Of a DNA stretch of 64,000 nucleotides, positions 54,509 to 62,758 are shown one piece after another. The notes under the pieces are model-generated. The model saw only the letters and a list, made by a program, of their open reading frames with translations, had not been told where the DNA came from and did no database searches. The position numbers and the translations under genes are program-made. Location: the NCBI RefSeq assembly GCF_002192455.1, contig NZ_CP021744.1, positions 5,303,501 through 5,367,500 of the forward strand. The letters run 5' to 3'. The stretch comes from Streptomyces albireticuli. GTDB taxonomy: Bacteria; Actinomycetota; Actinomycetes; Streptomycetales; Streptomycetaceae. Numbering within the stretch: the stretch's first letter is position 1; each line of letters opens with the position of its first letter.

Positions 54509-55294
54509 ATGAGGCTGCGAGGAAGACGCAGGCCGGCGGCCCGCCGCCGGCGCTCCGCCACGGACACGGGCATACGCGGCGCGGGCCCACCCACCGCGGG
54601 CATACGCCCCGCCCCCGCCCTCCTCCTGCTGATATCCGCCTGCATGCTGCTGACCGCGGCGGCCACCGTGGCCGGGACGGCCGGGACCGCGCGCGCCGCC
54701 GCGTGCTCGGCGGGCACGGGCCCGTACCAGTGGCAGCTGGAGGCGCACCTGGGCAGGCCCCAGGACGGGTGGCAGTCCGCCGCCGACTGCGCGGCGATCG
54801 CCGCGTTCCAGCGCAAGGAGGGCATCAAGCTGGCCGACGGGTACGCGGGCCTGGTCACGTACCGGACGATGCTGGTGGCGCAGGCGCGGAAGAACCCCAA
54901 CGCGGCGGGCGGATGCCCGGCCACCACACCCGCGCGCAAGGTGGCGTGCGTGGACCTCGGCCGGCAGCTGATGTGGGTGCAGAACGGCGGGAAGATCCTC
55001 TTCGGGCCCGCGGCGGTACGGACGGGACGGCTGGGGCAGGAGACCCGTGCCGGGTGGCACAAGGTCTACTGGAAGCACAAGGACCACTTCTCGACGCTGT
55101 ACGCCAACGCGCCCATGCCGTACGCCCAGTTCTTCTCGGGCGGGCAGGCGTTCCACGGCCACCCCGGGGACCTCTTCGACGGCGGGGGCTCGGCCGGCTG
55201 CGTCAACCTCGCGGTGAAGGACGCGGAGCGGCTCTGGGGGGTGCTCGCGGTGGGCGACAGCGTCTACGTGTGGGGACGCAAGCCGGGGACGTGA
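54509..55294 (+). CDS. Secreted L,D-transpeptidase with peptidoglycan-binding domain
   Basis: 261 residues. A long basic N-terminus and signal (ALLLLISACMLLTAAATVAG) are followed by a PG_binding_1-like domain (QLEAHLGRPQDGWQS, FQRKEGIKLADGYAG) and a YkuD domain with H216 (FHGHPG) and nucleophile C231 (GGGSAGCVNLAV). Makes 3-3 cross-links in peptidoglycan or anchors proteins. ATG with GGAGG-like AGGACC upstream. Confidence 0.9.
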   Translation: MRLRGRRRPAARRRRSATDTGIRGAGPPTAGIRPAPALLLLISACMLLTAAATVAGTAGTARAAACSAGTGPYQWQLEAHLGRPQDGWQSAADCAAIAAFQRKEGIKLADGYAGLVTYRTMLVAQARKNPNAAGGCPATTPARKVACVDLGRQLMWVQNGGKILFGPAAVRTGRLGQETRAGWHKVYWKHKDHFSTLYANAPMPYAQFFSGGQAFHGHPGDLFDGGGSAGCVNLAVKDAERLWGVLAVGDSVYVWGRKPGT

Positions 55295-55440
55295 GGTGCC
55301 CGGCTCACGGCGTCGTGAGGGGTGCCCGGCTCACGGCGCGTCGGGGCCGTTCGAGGCAACACCCCGGCGTGCCGTCATACCAAAATAGCGACATATCGTC
55401 ATGATTCGCAGGGTGACATTGTCGACCAAGCGAGGGCGGT

Positions 55441-57222
55441 ATGAACAAGGGTCCGAATCCACCTCCTGACGTTCACCGGTCCTGGTGGCGCCCCGGGCCA
55501 CCACTGCGCACGGTGGCCTGCGTCATGGCGCTCGCCGTCATGGGAGCCGTCGCCGTGCCCGCCGCGGCGGCGCCCCTCCCCGGCGGCCTGGGACCCTGCC
55601 TGCCCGGCGACTGCCCCGCCGTCTACCCGCCGGTGGGCAACGGCCCGATCGCCGGACGCGACGACAACATCAACGTGTTCGTCGGCAACGACTTCAGGGT
55701 GCGCGGCAGCGCGGCGGAGGCCGAGGGCAAGGTCGTCGCCCTCGGCGACTTCGACATGGAGAAGGCGCCCGGCGTCAGCAGCCTGTACAACGTGGGCGTG
55801 GCCGGCGTCGGCTCCCGGGTGCCGCCCTCGCCGGGCACGGACTGGCTGACCACGGGCGGCGCGGTCCGGATCGCCTCCGGCCAGCGCCTGGACGCCGAGG
55901 CCGGCGTCGTCCGGCACGCGGGCCCGGCCACCGGCACGATCATCGGCCGCAACGTCCTCGACGCGAACGCCGCCCGGCCCTACGAGCGGCTGCGCGACGA
56001 ACTGGCCGTGGCCAGCCGCTGCTACGCCCACGGCGCCGACGGACAGGGCCGCGCGGCCACCGGGACCGCCCGGAACACGGTGGCGGAGACCCTGTTCACC
56101 GGCGACGGCACCTCGCGGCTCCAGGTCTTCAACGTCGACTTCGACCTCGTCGGGCGCGACGGCGGGCAGCAGGGCGTCCGCTTCGTCAACATCCCGCCCG
56201 AGGCGACGGTCCTGGTCAACCTGACCGGCGGCGCCCGCGTCATCAACACCTTCAGCGGCACCATCGCCGACGACACCCCGCTGAACAGGCTGCGGGAGCG
56301 GCTGCTGTGGAACTTCCCCGACGCGACCACGGTGGAGCTGAAGGGCACCGGTCAGTTCCAGGGCAGCGTCCTCGCCGGCAACCGGGCGGGCGAGACGACC
56401 GTCACCCTGCCCGGCATCAACGGCCGGTTCCTCACCACCGGATCCCTGACCCACACGTCCGCCGCGACGGGCGGGGGCGGGCAGGAGATCCACGCCTACC
56501 CGTTCAAGGGCGACCTGCCCGACTGCGCGCCGCCGCGCGGAAACGTCACGGTGGTCAAGAAGGACGCCCCGAGCGGCAACCTCCTGGCGGGTGCCCGCTT
56601 CCAGCTGTGGCGCGAGACCAACGACGCCGCCGGACTCCAGACCGCCGGGGACGGCCGTGACACACCGGTGGGCGCCGTGTGCACCACCGACGCGAGGGGC
56701 GAATGCCGCAGTGCGGTCGAGCCCGGGACGTACTACTGGCAGGAGACCCGGCCCCCGGCCGGCTACCCGGCCCCGACGACCACGGTCTTCGGCCCGCTGA
56801 CCCTGACCACGGCCAACGCCGCGCAGGGCGTCTCCGCGACGGTCACGAACACCAAGGCCGCGGATCCGACCGGGACGATCCACCTGGTCAAGCAGAACGC
56901 CAAGACCAAGCGCCCGCTCCAGGGCGCCGTCTTCGAACTCTGGCGAGAGACCAACGGCCGCACCGGCCTCCAGGCCACCGGCACCCAGCCCGACCGCCGC
57001 GTCGGCGCCGGCTGCGCCACGGACCGCCAGGGCCGCTGCACCTTCCCGAACCAGCCCCTCGGCACGTACTACCTCCGTGAGACGGCGGTCCCCGAGGGCT
57101 ACGTGATGCCGAAGACCCCGGTGTCGGGGCCGTACGCCCTGACGGCGGCGAACGCGGCGGCGGGCGTGAAGGTGACCCTGAAGAACACACCGGGAGAACC
57201 GGGGAAGGGACCCAAGAAGTAG
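55441..57222 (+). CDS. Secreted choice-of-anchor A protein with two SpaA-like domains
   Basis: 593 residues. A signal peptide (VACVMALAVMGAVAVPAAAA) and a collagen-binding-like 'choice-of-anchor A' domain (about 70-350: FVGNDFRVRGSA, FNVDFDLVGRDGG, GSVLAGNRAGETTV) precede two Cna-B/SpaA prealbumin folds (GNVTVVKKDAPSGNLLAGAR from ~363; GTIHLVKQNAKTKRPLQGAV from ~480), each able to form an isopeptide bond (Lys in VVKK/LVKQ, Glu in WQET/LRET). The end GEPGKGPKK has no sorting signal or membrane helix, so it is probably released. ATG with GAGGGCGG upstream. Confidence 0.88.
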   Translation: MNKGPNPPPDVHRSWWRPGPPLRTVACVMALAVMGAVAVPAAAAPLPGGLGPCLPGDCPAVYPPVGNGPIAGRDDNINVFVGNDFRVRGSAAEAEGKVVALGDFDMEKAPGVSSLYNVGVAGVGSRVPPSPGTDWLTTGGAVRIASGQRLDAEAGVVRHAGPATGTIIGRNVLDANAARPYERLRDELAVASRCYAHGADGQGRAATGTARNTVAETLFTGDGTSRLQVFNVDFDLVGRDGGQQGVRFVNIPPEATVLVNLTGGARVINTFSGTIADDTPLNRLRERLLWNFPDATTVELKGTGQFQGSVLAGNRAGETTVTLPGINGRFLTTGSLTHTSAATGGGGQEIHAYPFKGDLPDCAPPRGNVTVVKKDAPSGNLLAGARFQLWRETNDAAGLQTAGDGRDTPVGAVCTTDARGECRSAVEPGTYYWQETRPPAGYPAPTTTVFGPLTLTTANAAQGVSATVTNTKAADPTGTIHLVKQNAKTKRPLQGAVFELWRETNGRTGLQATGTQPDRRVGAGCATDRQGRCTFPNQPLGTYYLRETAVPEGYVMPKTPVSGPYALTAANAAAGVKVTLKNTPGEPGKGPKK

Positions 57223-57277
57223 GCAGGGCACACAGCGGGCGGGGTCCGGTCACCGGGCCCCGCCCGCCTTCGCGCTC

Positions 57278-57635
57278 TCAGCAGTGGCGCTTGCCGTAGG
57301 TCTTGGCTCCGGTTTCGGGGAGGTCGGCCCAGACTTTGGTGCCTTCGGTGGTGGGGGTGGGGTCGGTGATGCCCCAGGTTCCGCCGCATTCGCGCACGAC
57401 GCAGGCGAGGAGGAGCAGGAGGCGCTTCCTGCTGCTGGTGCAGTGGGCGGCGTGGACGGGGTCGCTGTGGCTGCTGTGGGGGTCCCAGTTGACGAGGCGG
57501 AGGATGCCTTCGCGCCAGCGGAGGGAGTAGTAGAGGTCCTGTCCGGGGGCGAACAGGGCGCCGCAGGTGACGAGTTCGGTGATCACCTGGAGTGCGGGGT
57601 CGACGAATACGGCCAGGTCGTGGCCGTACAGCGCG
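57278..57635 (-). pseudogene. Truncated ATP-binding protein of a whiJ-type locus
   Basis: Only the C-terminal part of a HATPase-like regulator (SALYGHDLAVFVDPALQVI, ITELVTCGALFAPGQDLYYS, GGTWGITDPTPTTEGTKVWA) remains. Complete relatives read ELVTNA at the N-box; here the Asn is lost (ELVTCGA). The N-terminal ~50 residues and start are missing. It meets a similarly truncated divergent gene head to head. The longest frame with a start is a GTG at 57586 giving 102 residues. Confidence 0.6.
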
Positions 57636-58236
57636 GACCGGCTGGTGGGAGGGATTCCGCGGTGTTCTGCCCGCAGGCCTTCTGGACATCGCCGAGTTGG
57701 AATGGCATGCCGATCGGGTACTCACCATGCAGGTCGTGCACCTGCCAGGGCTCCTCCACACGGAGGACTATGCCAGAGCGATCTTCGGGGCGGTGCTTCC
57801 CGCGATGCCCCGGCTGGAGGTGGAGCTCCGTGTCGCACATCGGATGCAGCGGCAGCAAGTCTTCGAGCGAAGCAAGCCGCTTCCCTACGTGGGCTTCATC
57901 CACGAGGCCGCGTTGCGCATGCAGTTCGGCGGGCGGAAGGTCACCCGTGATCAGCTGAATTACCTTCTTGCCGTATCGGATCGACCTGATCTCGTGCTCC
58001 GCGTTCTCCCTGTGGAGAGAGGGGCGTTTCCGGGATCCGGCTCAGCGGTGCTCTATGCGGAGGGGGCGGTCCCCCAGCTCGACACCGTCCAGCTCGACTC
58101 GACCGACGGTCCGGGATTCGTACATGCGGAGTCCCTGCTGTCCAAGTATCGCGAGCACCTGGACTGGATGGACGCGGAGTCGCTGAGCCCCGAGCAGTCG
58201 CGCGACTTCATCCGCCGTGTCTCACATGACCTTTGA
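57592..58236 (+). pseudogene. Truncated WhiJ-type regulator (DUF5753 domain only)
   Basis: The DUF5753 effector domain is intact from GWWEGFRGVLPAG through VVHLPGLLHTEDYARAIF to FIRRVSHDL, but the helix-turn-helix that should precede it (~70 residues) is absent. Codons before GWWEG do not resemble the family. If translated from 57592 it would lack DNA binding. Followed after 11 bp by a DUF397 gene, the usual partner. Confidence 0.7.
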
Positions 58237-58247
58237 GGAAGGCCCGA

Positions 58248-58439
58248 ATGAATCACATCACCTGGGAAGACGCCTTCTGCGGAGAGGGCAACAACTGCTT
58301 TCGTATAGGCGTCGACAACGCTGGATATGCCTACATCACGGTCAGTGGTGCCGAGGGTCATTACGTGCGGGACACCCATGATGCGCTCCGCGCCCTGATT
58401 CACGAGATAAAGGCCGGAAAGGCCGATCACTTGCTCTGA
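58248..58439 (+). CDS. Small DUF397-like protein
   Basis: 63 residues, with ITWEDAFCGEGNNCFRIGV and a final EGHYVRDTHDALRALIHEI matching the DUF397 pattern (SxxxGNCVEV...VRDSK). Such proteins pair with WhiJ/DUF5753 regulators and an ATP-binding protein in Streptomyces development or toxin-antitoxin-like loci. ATG with GAGGAAGG 6 bp upstream; it appears intact although its partner is truncated. Confidence 0.75.
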   Translation: MNHITWEDAFCGEGNNCFRIGVDNAGYAYITVSGAEGHYVRDTHDALRALIHEIKAGKADHLL

Positions 58440-58469
58440 GCCGTTGCCGTTGCTGGGGTGGTCGGGAGG

Positions 58470-58760
58470 TATTCCCCAGCCCCGCCCCTTCCCGAAACCG
58501 GGGCTCCGTCCCGGACCCCGGCCGGGCCGGTGCCTGGGGTCGCCGCAGTGGCCGCGTGGCCCGGGGGCCCCGGGGGTTTCCCCCCGGTTTCGGGTAGGGG
58601 CGGGGCTGGGGAACAACCTCCCAACTCCCACCCGCGGGCTCCGTCCCGGACCCCGGCCGGGCCGGCGCCTGGGGCCGCCGCAGCGGCCCCGCGCCCGGGG
58701 GTCCGGGGGCTCGCCCCCGGTTCCGGGAAGGGGTGGGTACGGGAAAACCCCCCGGCCCCC
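58470..58760. repeat. Intergenic repeat, copy 4, tandemly duplicated
   Basis: GGCTCCGTCCCGGACCCCGG + CCGGGCCGG occurs at ~58502 and ~58628, each followed by CGCCGCAG-GGCC and a CCCGGG-rich palindrome, so a ~126-bp unit is duplicated. Ends are flanked by CCCGCCCCTTCCCG and inverted copies. Confidence 0.7.
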
Positions 58761-59042
58761 GCCCCCGCACAACGTTGACCCACGTGAGGGTGAACTTGCT
58801 TATGAGGAAGGTACGTTCATCGGATACCGTGCTCACACGAAGGCGCGGGCGGTCCCGGCTTACGCCTTTGGCCATGGCTTGGGCTGTATCGACCGGTCAC
58901 CGAGGGCCGGGCATCCGGAGCGAGGGTACGGATGTCCGGTCCGCGATCCGCGTCCGCGAACACCGGGGCGCGGTGCGGCCGGAGGGCGGTCCGGGTCATG
59001 GCCTCGGACCCCCGCGTCTTCGCCGCACGGCCCGCCGAGACC
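58761..59042. other. Non-coding stretch
   Basis: No convincing gene. A promoter-like patch with AGGTACGTTCATCGGATACCG occurs near 58807 and GC-rich sequence fills the rest. Confidence 0.4.
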
Positions 59043-59072
59043 GGGGCGGGGTTCCCTGACGGGCCCCGCCCC
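59043..59072 (-). terminator. Terminator hairpin of the SGNH gene
   Basis: GGGGCGGGG/CCCCGCCCC with a 12-nt loop, ending 10 bp after the stop of the leftward hydrolase gene. Confidence 0.6.
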
Positions 59073-59082
59073 TCCTCGGCCG

Positions 59083-59991
59083 TCACGCCGTCGGCCGCAC
59101 CGCCGTGATCTCGCGGTACGCCATGTCGGCGAGGCGGCCCTGGCCGTTCTTGCTCGGGTGGAACCAGTCCCACTTGCTGAGCTGGTCGCCGTCGAAGTCG
59201 TAGCTGTGGACCGAGTCGTCGTAGCGGCACAGCTTGTCCCGCCGGCACACGTCCTTCAGGACGGCGTTGTACTCGCCGACCCGCTTGTCCACCTGTGCGC
59301 GGCGCTCCTCCGCGGCGGGGTCCTGGGAGTCCGGGTCGCGGAGCATCGTCGGGCAGATGCCCAGCTTCCAGACCGCCTTCGCGATGCTGTTGTTCCGCCC
59401 GGACGTCCAGAGGCGCTTCAGGTCCGGCACGCCGGCGACGTACAGCTGGGACTTGGGCAGCGCCTTGCGCAGCTCCGTGACCGAGGTCTCGAAGTCGGCG
59501 CGGAAGTCGTCGACGGGGGTCATGTAGGAGACCTGGTTGCGGCACGCGTCGTTGGCGCCGACGAGTACGGTCACCAGCTGCGGCTTCCGCTGGACGGCCG
59601 TCCGCATCTGGTCCGGGAGGTCGGCCATGCGGGCGCCGGTCTTCGCGAAGTTCCAGCTGCTGGTGGCGGGGGAGGGAAGCAGCCGGCGGGCGAGGCTGTC
59701 GACCTTGGTGCCGGTGGCCCAGGAGGCCTCGGGGCAGTCCTTGAGGACCGAGCAGGCGTCGAAGCCGCGCGTGATGGAGTCGCCGAGGGAGGCGATCGAC
59801 TGCGGTCTCGGGTTCCAGCCGGAGGTGGGGGAGGGGCTCGGCCGCACGGCCGCGGCGCCCTGGCCGGCGCCGCTCTTGGCATCGCCACCGTCGTCACAGG
59901 ACGTGACGAGAAGGGCCGCCGAAACCGCCGCGACCACCGCGACGGTGCCCCGCAGGGCCCCGCGCACCTTGCGTATCGCGTTGCCGCGCAT
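59083..59991 (-). CDS. SGNH/GDSL-type lipoprotein hydrolase
   Basis: 302 residues. A signal with lipobox VTSC (C32), a Ser/Pro/Ala linker, and an SGNH hydrolase with nucleophile S72 (SLGDSITRG), block III Asn in VGANDACRN and the C-terminal Asp/His pair in WDWFHPSKNGQ. Secreted esterase or lipase acting on an unknown acyl ester. ATG with GGGGGAA 4 bp upstream. Confidence 0.9.
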   Translation of the reverse strand: MRGNAIRKVRGALRGTVAVVAAVSAALLVTSCDDGGDAKSGAGQGAAAVRPSPSPTSGWNPRPQSIASLGDSITRGFDACSVLKDCPEASWATGTKVDSLARRLLPSPATSSWNFAKTGARMADLPDQMRTAVQRKPQLVTVLVGANDACRNQVSYMTPVDDFRADFETSVTELRKALPKSQLYVAGVPDLKRLWTSGRNNSIAKAVWKLGICPTMLRDPDSQDPAAEERRAQVDKRVGEYNAVLKDVCRRDKLCRYDDSVHSYDFDGDQLSKWDWFHPSKNGQGRLADMAYREITAVRPTA

Positions 59992-60316
59992 CGCGTTCCC
60001 CCATCCGGCCGGGTGATATCTGTTCGGGTCCGACGGTACGTCACCGGAGGGGTGCCGCCGCACGGTAGCTTTTCCCCGGGGCGGATGCGCCGAGCCCCGA
60101 TACCCTTCGCCCTCCGGCATCGCGGAAGAAAAGACAACACGTCACATCCTGTCCCTTTTCGGGAGAATTGCTTCCGATGGTGTTTACTGTTGGTAACCTC
60201 GTGAGCTGGTGCGGGAGTGGCCATTGGGGCAGAATGTCTGCTGCTGTCCCAGGCGGGACCGGTACGGGTGCGAGGCCGCTGGGGAAGGCGAACCTCGAAC
60301 CGCACTGGAGGTCCCG
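59992..60316. other. Divergent promoter region between the SGNH gene and DUF3145
   Basis: It contains a comparatively AT-rich segment around 60165-60200 (TTGCTTCC, 17 bp, TACTGT; then GGTAACC), a plausible promoter for the rightward gene. Nothing else recognised. Confidence 0.4.
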
Positions 60317-60811
60317 GTGACGACACGTGGAGTTCTCTACGTGCACTCCGCGCCGCGCGCGCTGTGCCCGCACGTCGAATGGGCCGTCGCGGGCGTGCTC
60401 GGCGTGCGCGTCACACTCGACTGGATCCGACAACCCGCCGCGCCCGGCACCTGGCGTGCCGAATTCTCCTGGCAGGGTCAGGTCGGCACCGCGTCCAAAC
60501 TCGCCTCCGCGCTGCGCGGCTGGCATCTCCTGCGCTTCGAGGTGACCGCCGAGCCCTGTCCCACGGCGGAGGGCGAGCGCTACAGCTCCACGCCCGAGCT
60601 CGGCATCTTCCACGCGGTCACCGGCATGCACGGCGACATCCTCATTCCCGAGGACCGGCTGCGCGCGGCGCTCGCCCGCGCCGGCCGGGGCGAGACCAAG
60701 CTGGAGGCCGAGGTGGCGAAGCTGCTCGGCAAGCCCTGGGACGACGAGCTGGAGCCGTTCCGGTACGCGGGCGAGGGCGCGCCCGTGCGGTGGCTGCACC
60801 AGGTGGTGTGA
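60317..60811 (+). CDS. DUF3145 family protein
   Basis: 164 residues, soluble, of an actinobacterial family with no known activity: opening TTRGVLYVHSAPRALCPHVE, middle GWHLLRFEVTAEPC, FHAVTGMHGDILIPEDRLRA, end FRYAGEGAPVRWLHQVV. In many actinobacteria it sits beside the fab operon, as here (fabF 2 kb away). GTG start with CTGGAGG 6 bp upstream. Confidence 0.9.
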   Translation: MTTRGVLYVHSAPRALCPHVEWAVAGVLGVRVTLDWIRQPAAPGTWRAEFSWQGQVGTASKLASALRGWHLLRFEVTAEPCPTAEGERYSSTPELGIFHAVTGMHGDILIPEDRLRAALARAGRGETKLEAEVAKLLGKPWDDELEPFRYAGEGAPVRWLHQVV

Positions 60812-60849
60812 GAGAGGGGTGTCGCGGCCGGGGCCGCGACACCCCTCTC
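60812..60849. terminator. Bidirectional terminator between convergent genes
   Basis: GAGAGGGGTGTCGCGGCC and its exact complement, an 18-bp stem with a minimal loop, filling the gap between the DUF3145 stop and the stop of the convergent gene. Confidence 0.8.
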
Positions 60850-60854
60850 GGCCC

Positions 60855-61943
60855 TCAGAGCTTTTCGCCTCCCGGCAGCTCCTTCTCGGCGTCCACCACG
60901 GCCCGGGTGACCACCGAGGTCTGACCGACCACGGTGCCGGGCTTCATTCCGTCGGTCTCCTTCAGCAGCACCTCGCGCTGGCCGAGGTACGCGTAGGTGG
61001 ACTTGTCGAAGATCCACTCGAAGCGGCTGTCGCCCCGGACGAAGGCGACGGCGATGCCCGGCCGGCCCTTCGCGTCCGTGGTGTTCTCGACGAGCGTGAC
61101 GCCCGGGATCCTCGCCGCCGCCTTGTAGAGGGCGGCGCTCGTCTCCGGCGGCGCGAGCTGCTCGTGCAGCATCGAGCCGCTCTCCTTGAACGCGTCCCAG
61201 TCGGCTTCCGGGTCGCCCATTTTTCCGCCTTCGGGGTAGAGCTTCGCAAGGAGCGCGTCGGGGTCGGTGGGCAGCGCCTTCATGGCGTCGTAGGAGTGAC
61301 GGTGGGAGCTGTCGCGGTGCGGCCCGTCGTCCAGGTCCTGCCCCTTCTTCTCCCCGAAGCTGTCACCCGGCTCGTACAGCCAGCCCTTGGTGCCGTCCGG
61401 CGACATCCAGATCTGGCGCTTGTGCAGGGGGTCGACCCAGCTCTCCTCCTTGCCACCGGCCTTCAGGCTCCGCCTGAACGACACCTGGCTCTCGATGTAG
61501 ACGTACTGGTCCTTCCGGGGCTCCAGCACCGGCTGCCGCGCGGCCGCGAGCGAGATGTGGTCGACGGCGGCCGCGAGGTTCTTGGTGCTGCCGGGCTCCA
61601 GCGTGACGGTGGGCGGCTCGGGGTGCGGCCCTGTGAGCGCCTGTACGCCGTCGTCCTTGGAACCTCCCAGGTCCCACGGTCCGACGGCGAGGGCGCCGAC
61701 GGCCAGGGTCGCGGCCACCGGCAGGGCGATCCAGGCCGCGCGCCGCAGCCGCCGCGGGGGGCGGGGCGCCCCGGCGGTGCCGGAGGCGGCTTCGGCGCGG
61801 CTGGTCAGGATCTCGTCCATCAGGTGCTCCTTGAGCTGGGCGTGCCGGCCGGGGGAGAGGGCGGGGTCGGCGGGGGCCGGCAGCAGCAGGTCGAACTCGG
61901 TGTGGCCGATCGGCTCGTGCCGTCGCCCGGGGGTGCGCTTCAT
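60855..61943 (-). CDS. CU044_5270-like membrane protein (sigma-linked)
   Basis: 362 residues. A cytoplasmic N-terminus of ~70 residues (FDLLLPAPADPALSPGRHAQ), one transmembrane helix (about 71-88, AAWIALPVAATLAVGALAV), then a large extracytoplasmic domain (YVYIESQVSFRR, DPLHKRQIWMSPDGTKGWLY, FEWIFDKSTYAYLGQREVLL). Its ATG overlaps the stop of the ECF sigma gene. Position and topology suggest an anti-sigma-like sensor, although no zinc-binding HxxxCxxC motif is present. Confidence 0.85.
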   Translation of the reverse strand: MKRTPGRRHEPIGHTEFDLLLPAPADPALSPGRHAQLKEHLMDEILTSRAEAASGTAGAPRPPRRLRRAAWIALPVAATLAVGALAVGPWDLGGSKDDGVQALTGPHPEPPTVTLEPGSTKNLAAAVDHISLAAARQPVLEPRKDQYVYIESQVSFRRSLKAGGKEESWVDPLHKRQIWMSPDGTKGWLYEPGDSFGEKKGQDLDDGPHRDSSHRHSYDAMKALPTDPDALLAKLYPEGGKMGDPEADWDAFKESGSMLHEQLAPPETSAALYKAAARIPGVTLVENTTDAKGRPGIAVAFVRGDSRFEWIFDKSTYAYLGQREVLLKETDGMKPGTVVGQTSVVTRAVVDAEKELPGGEKL

Positions 61944-62635
61944 CGGTTCCGGTCCTCCTTCTGCGGCGACCGCGGCATCTGCGGCAGCTGTGACGTCCGG
62001 GGTGTCTGCGGGCTCTGGGGTGTCTGCGGGGTCTGCGCGGGGCGTGCGGGCCCAGGCGGCGGCCCCCGCCGCGCCGCTCCGTCGGCGTTCTCGCGGAGCT
62101 CGCGCTCGGCCAGCTTGCGCAGCCGGTCACGCGCCCTGGACAGCCGGGACCGTACGGTGCCGACGGGTACGCCCAGGGCCTCGGCGGCCTCGGGGTAGCT
62201 CAGGCCGGACCAGACGCACAGGGTCACCACCTCGCGCTCGGAGCGGCGCAGCTTGCCCAGCGCCGCCTTGGCGGCGGCCAGCTGCTCGGCGTCGGCCATC
62301 CGGCTCACGAGCTCGGTGGCGAAGTCCGGCAGGGTGTCCCGTACCGGCACGCGGGCCAGCGCCCGCTCGTGGCGGCGGGCGGCCCGGGCGGTGTTGCGGA
62401 GCACGTTCACGGCGATGCCCATCAGCCACGGGCGCGGGCTGTCCCCTTCGTCGCGCAGCCTCTCCCGTAGCCGCCAGGCCTCCAGGAAGGTCAGCGAGAC
62501 GACGTCCTCGGCCAGCGACCGGTCGCCCGTGACCCGGGCGGCGTGCCGGTAGACCAGGCCGGCATGGGCGTCGAAGAGCTCCCGGAACGCTCCGGGCTCC
62601 CCGCGGCGTATGCGGTCGTGCATCGAATGTTTCAC
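61940..62635 (-). CDS. ECF-type RNA polymerase sigma factor
   Basis: 231 residues. Region 2 (LFDAHAGLVYRHAARVTGD, SLAEDVVSLTFLEAWRLRE) and region 4 (LRRSEREVVTLCVWSGLSYP, EAAEALGVPVGTVRSRLSRA) are clear. An unusual C-terminal tail of ~45 residues is made of TPQ/SPQ/PQ repeats, encoded by imperfect 9-bp repeats. GTG start (KHSMHDRIRRGEP) preferred; an ATG lies 4 codons later. Coupled to the membrane protein downstream. Confidence 0.9.
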   Translation of the reverse strand: MKHSMHDRIRRGEPGAFRELFDAHAGLVYRHAARVTGDRSLAEDVVSLTFLEAWRLRERLRDEGDSPRPWLMGIAVNVLRNTARAARRHERALARVPVRDTLPDFATELVSRMADAEQLAAAKAALGKLRRSEREVVTLCVWSGLSYPEAAEALGVPVGTVRSRLSRARDRLRKLAERELRENADGAARRGPPPGPARPAQTPQTPQSPQTPRTSQLPQMPRSPQKEDRNR

Positions 62636-62704
62636 ACCAGGACTTGTCCGCTCACGATCAGGGGTTCCGGTGATCCAGGTCACACCGGGCGCGGGAAACG
62701 ACAG

Positions 62705-62735
62705 CGGCCCGCCCCGGACGAACCGGGGCGGGCCG
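62705..62735 (-). terminator. Terminator hairpin after fabF
   Basis: CGGCCCGCCCCGG and its complement around ACGAA, 13-bp stem, starting 23 bp after the fabF stop. Confidence 0.8.
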
Positions 62736-62758
62736 TTGCTGTGCGCGTGGGCGCGGGA

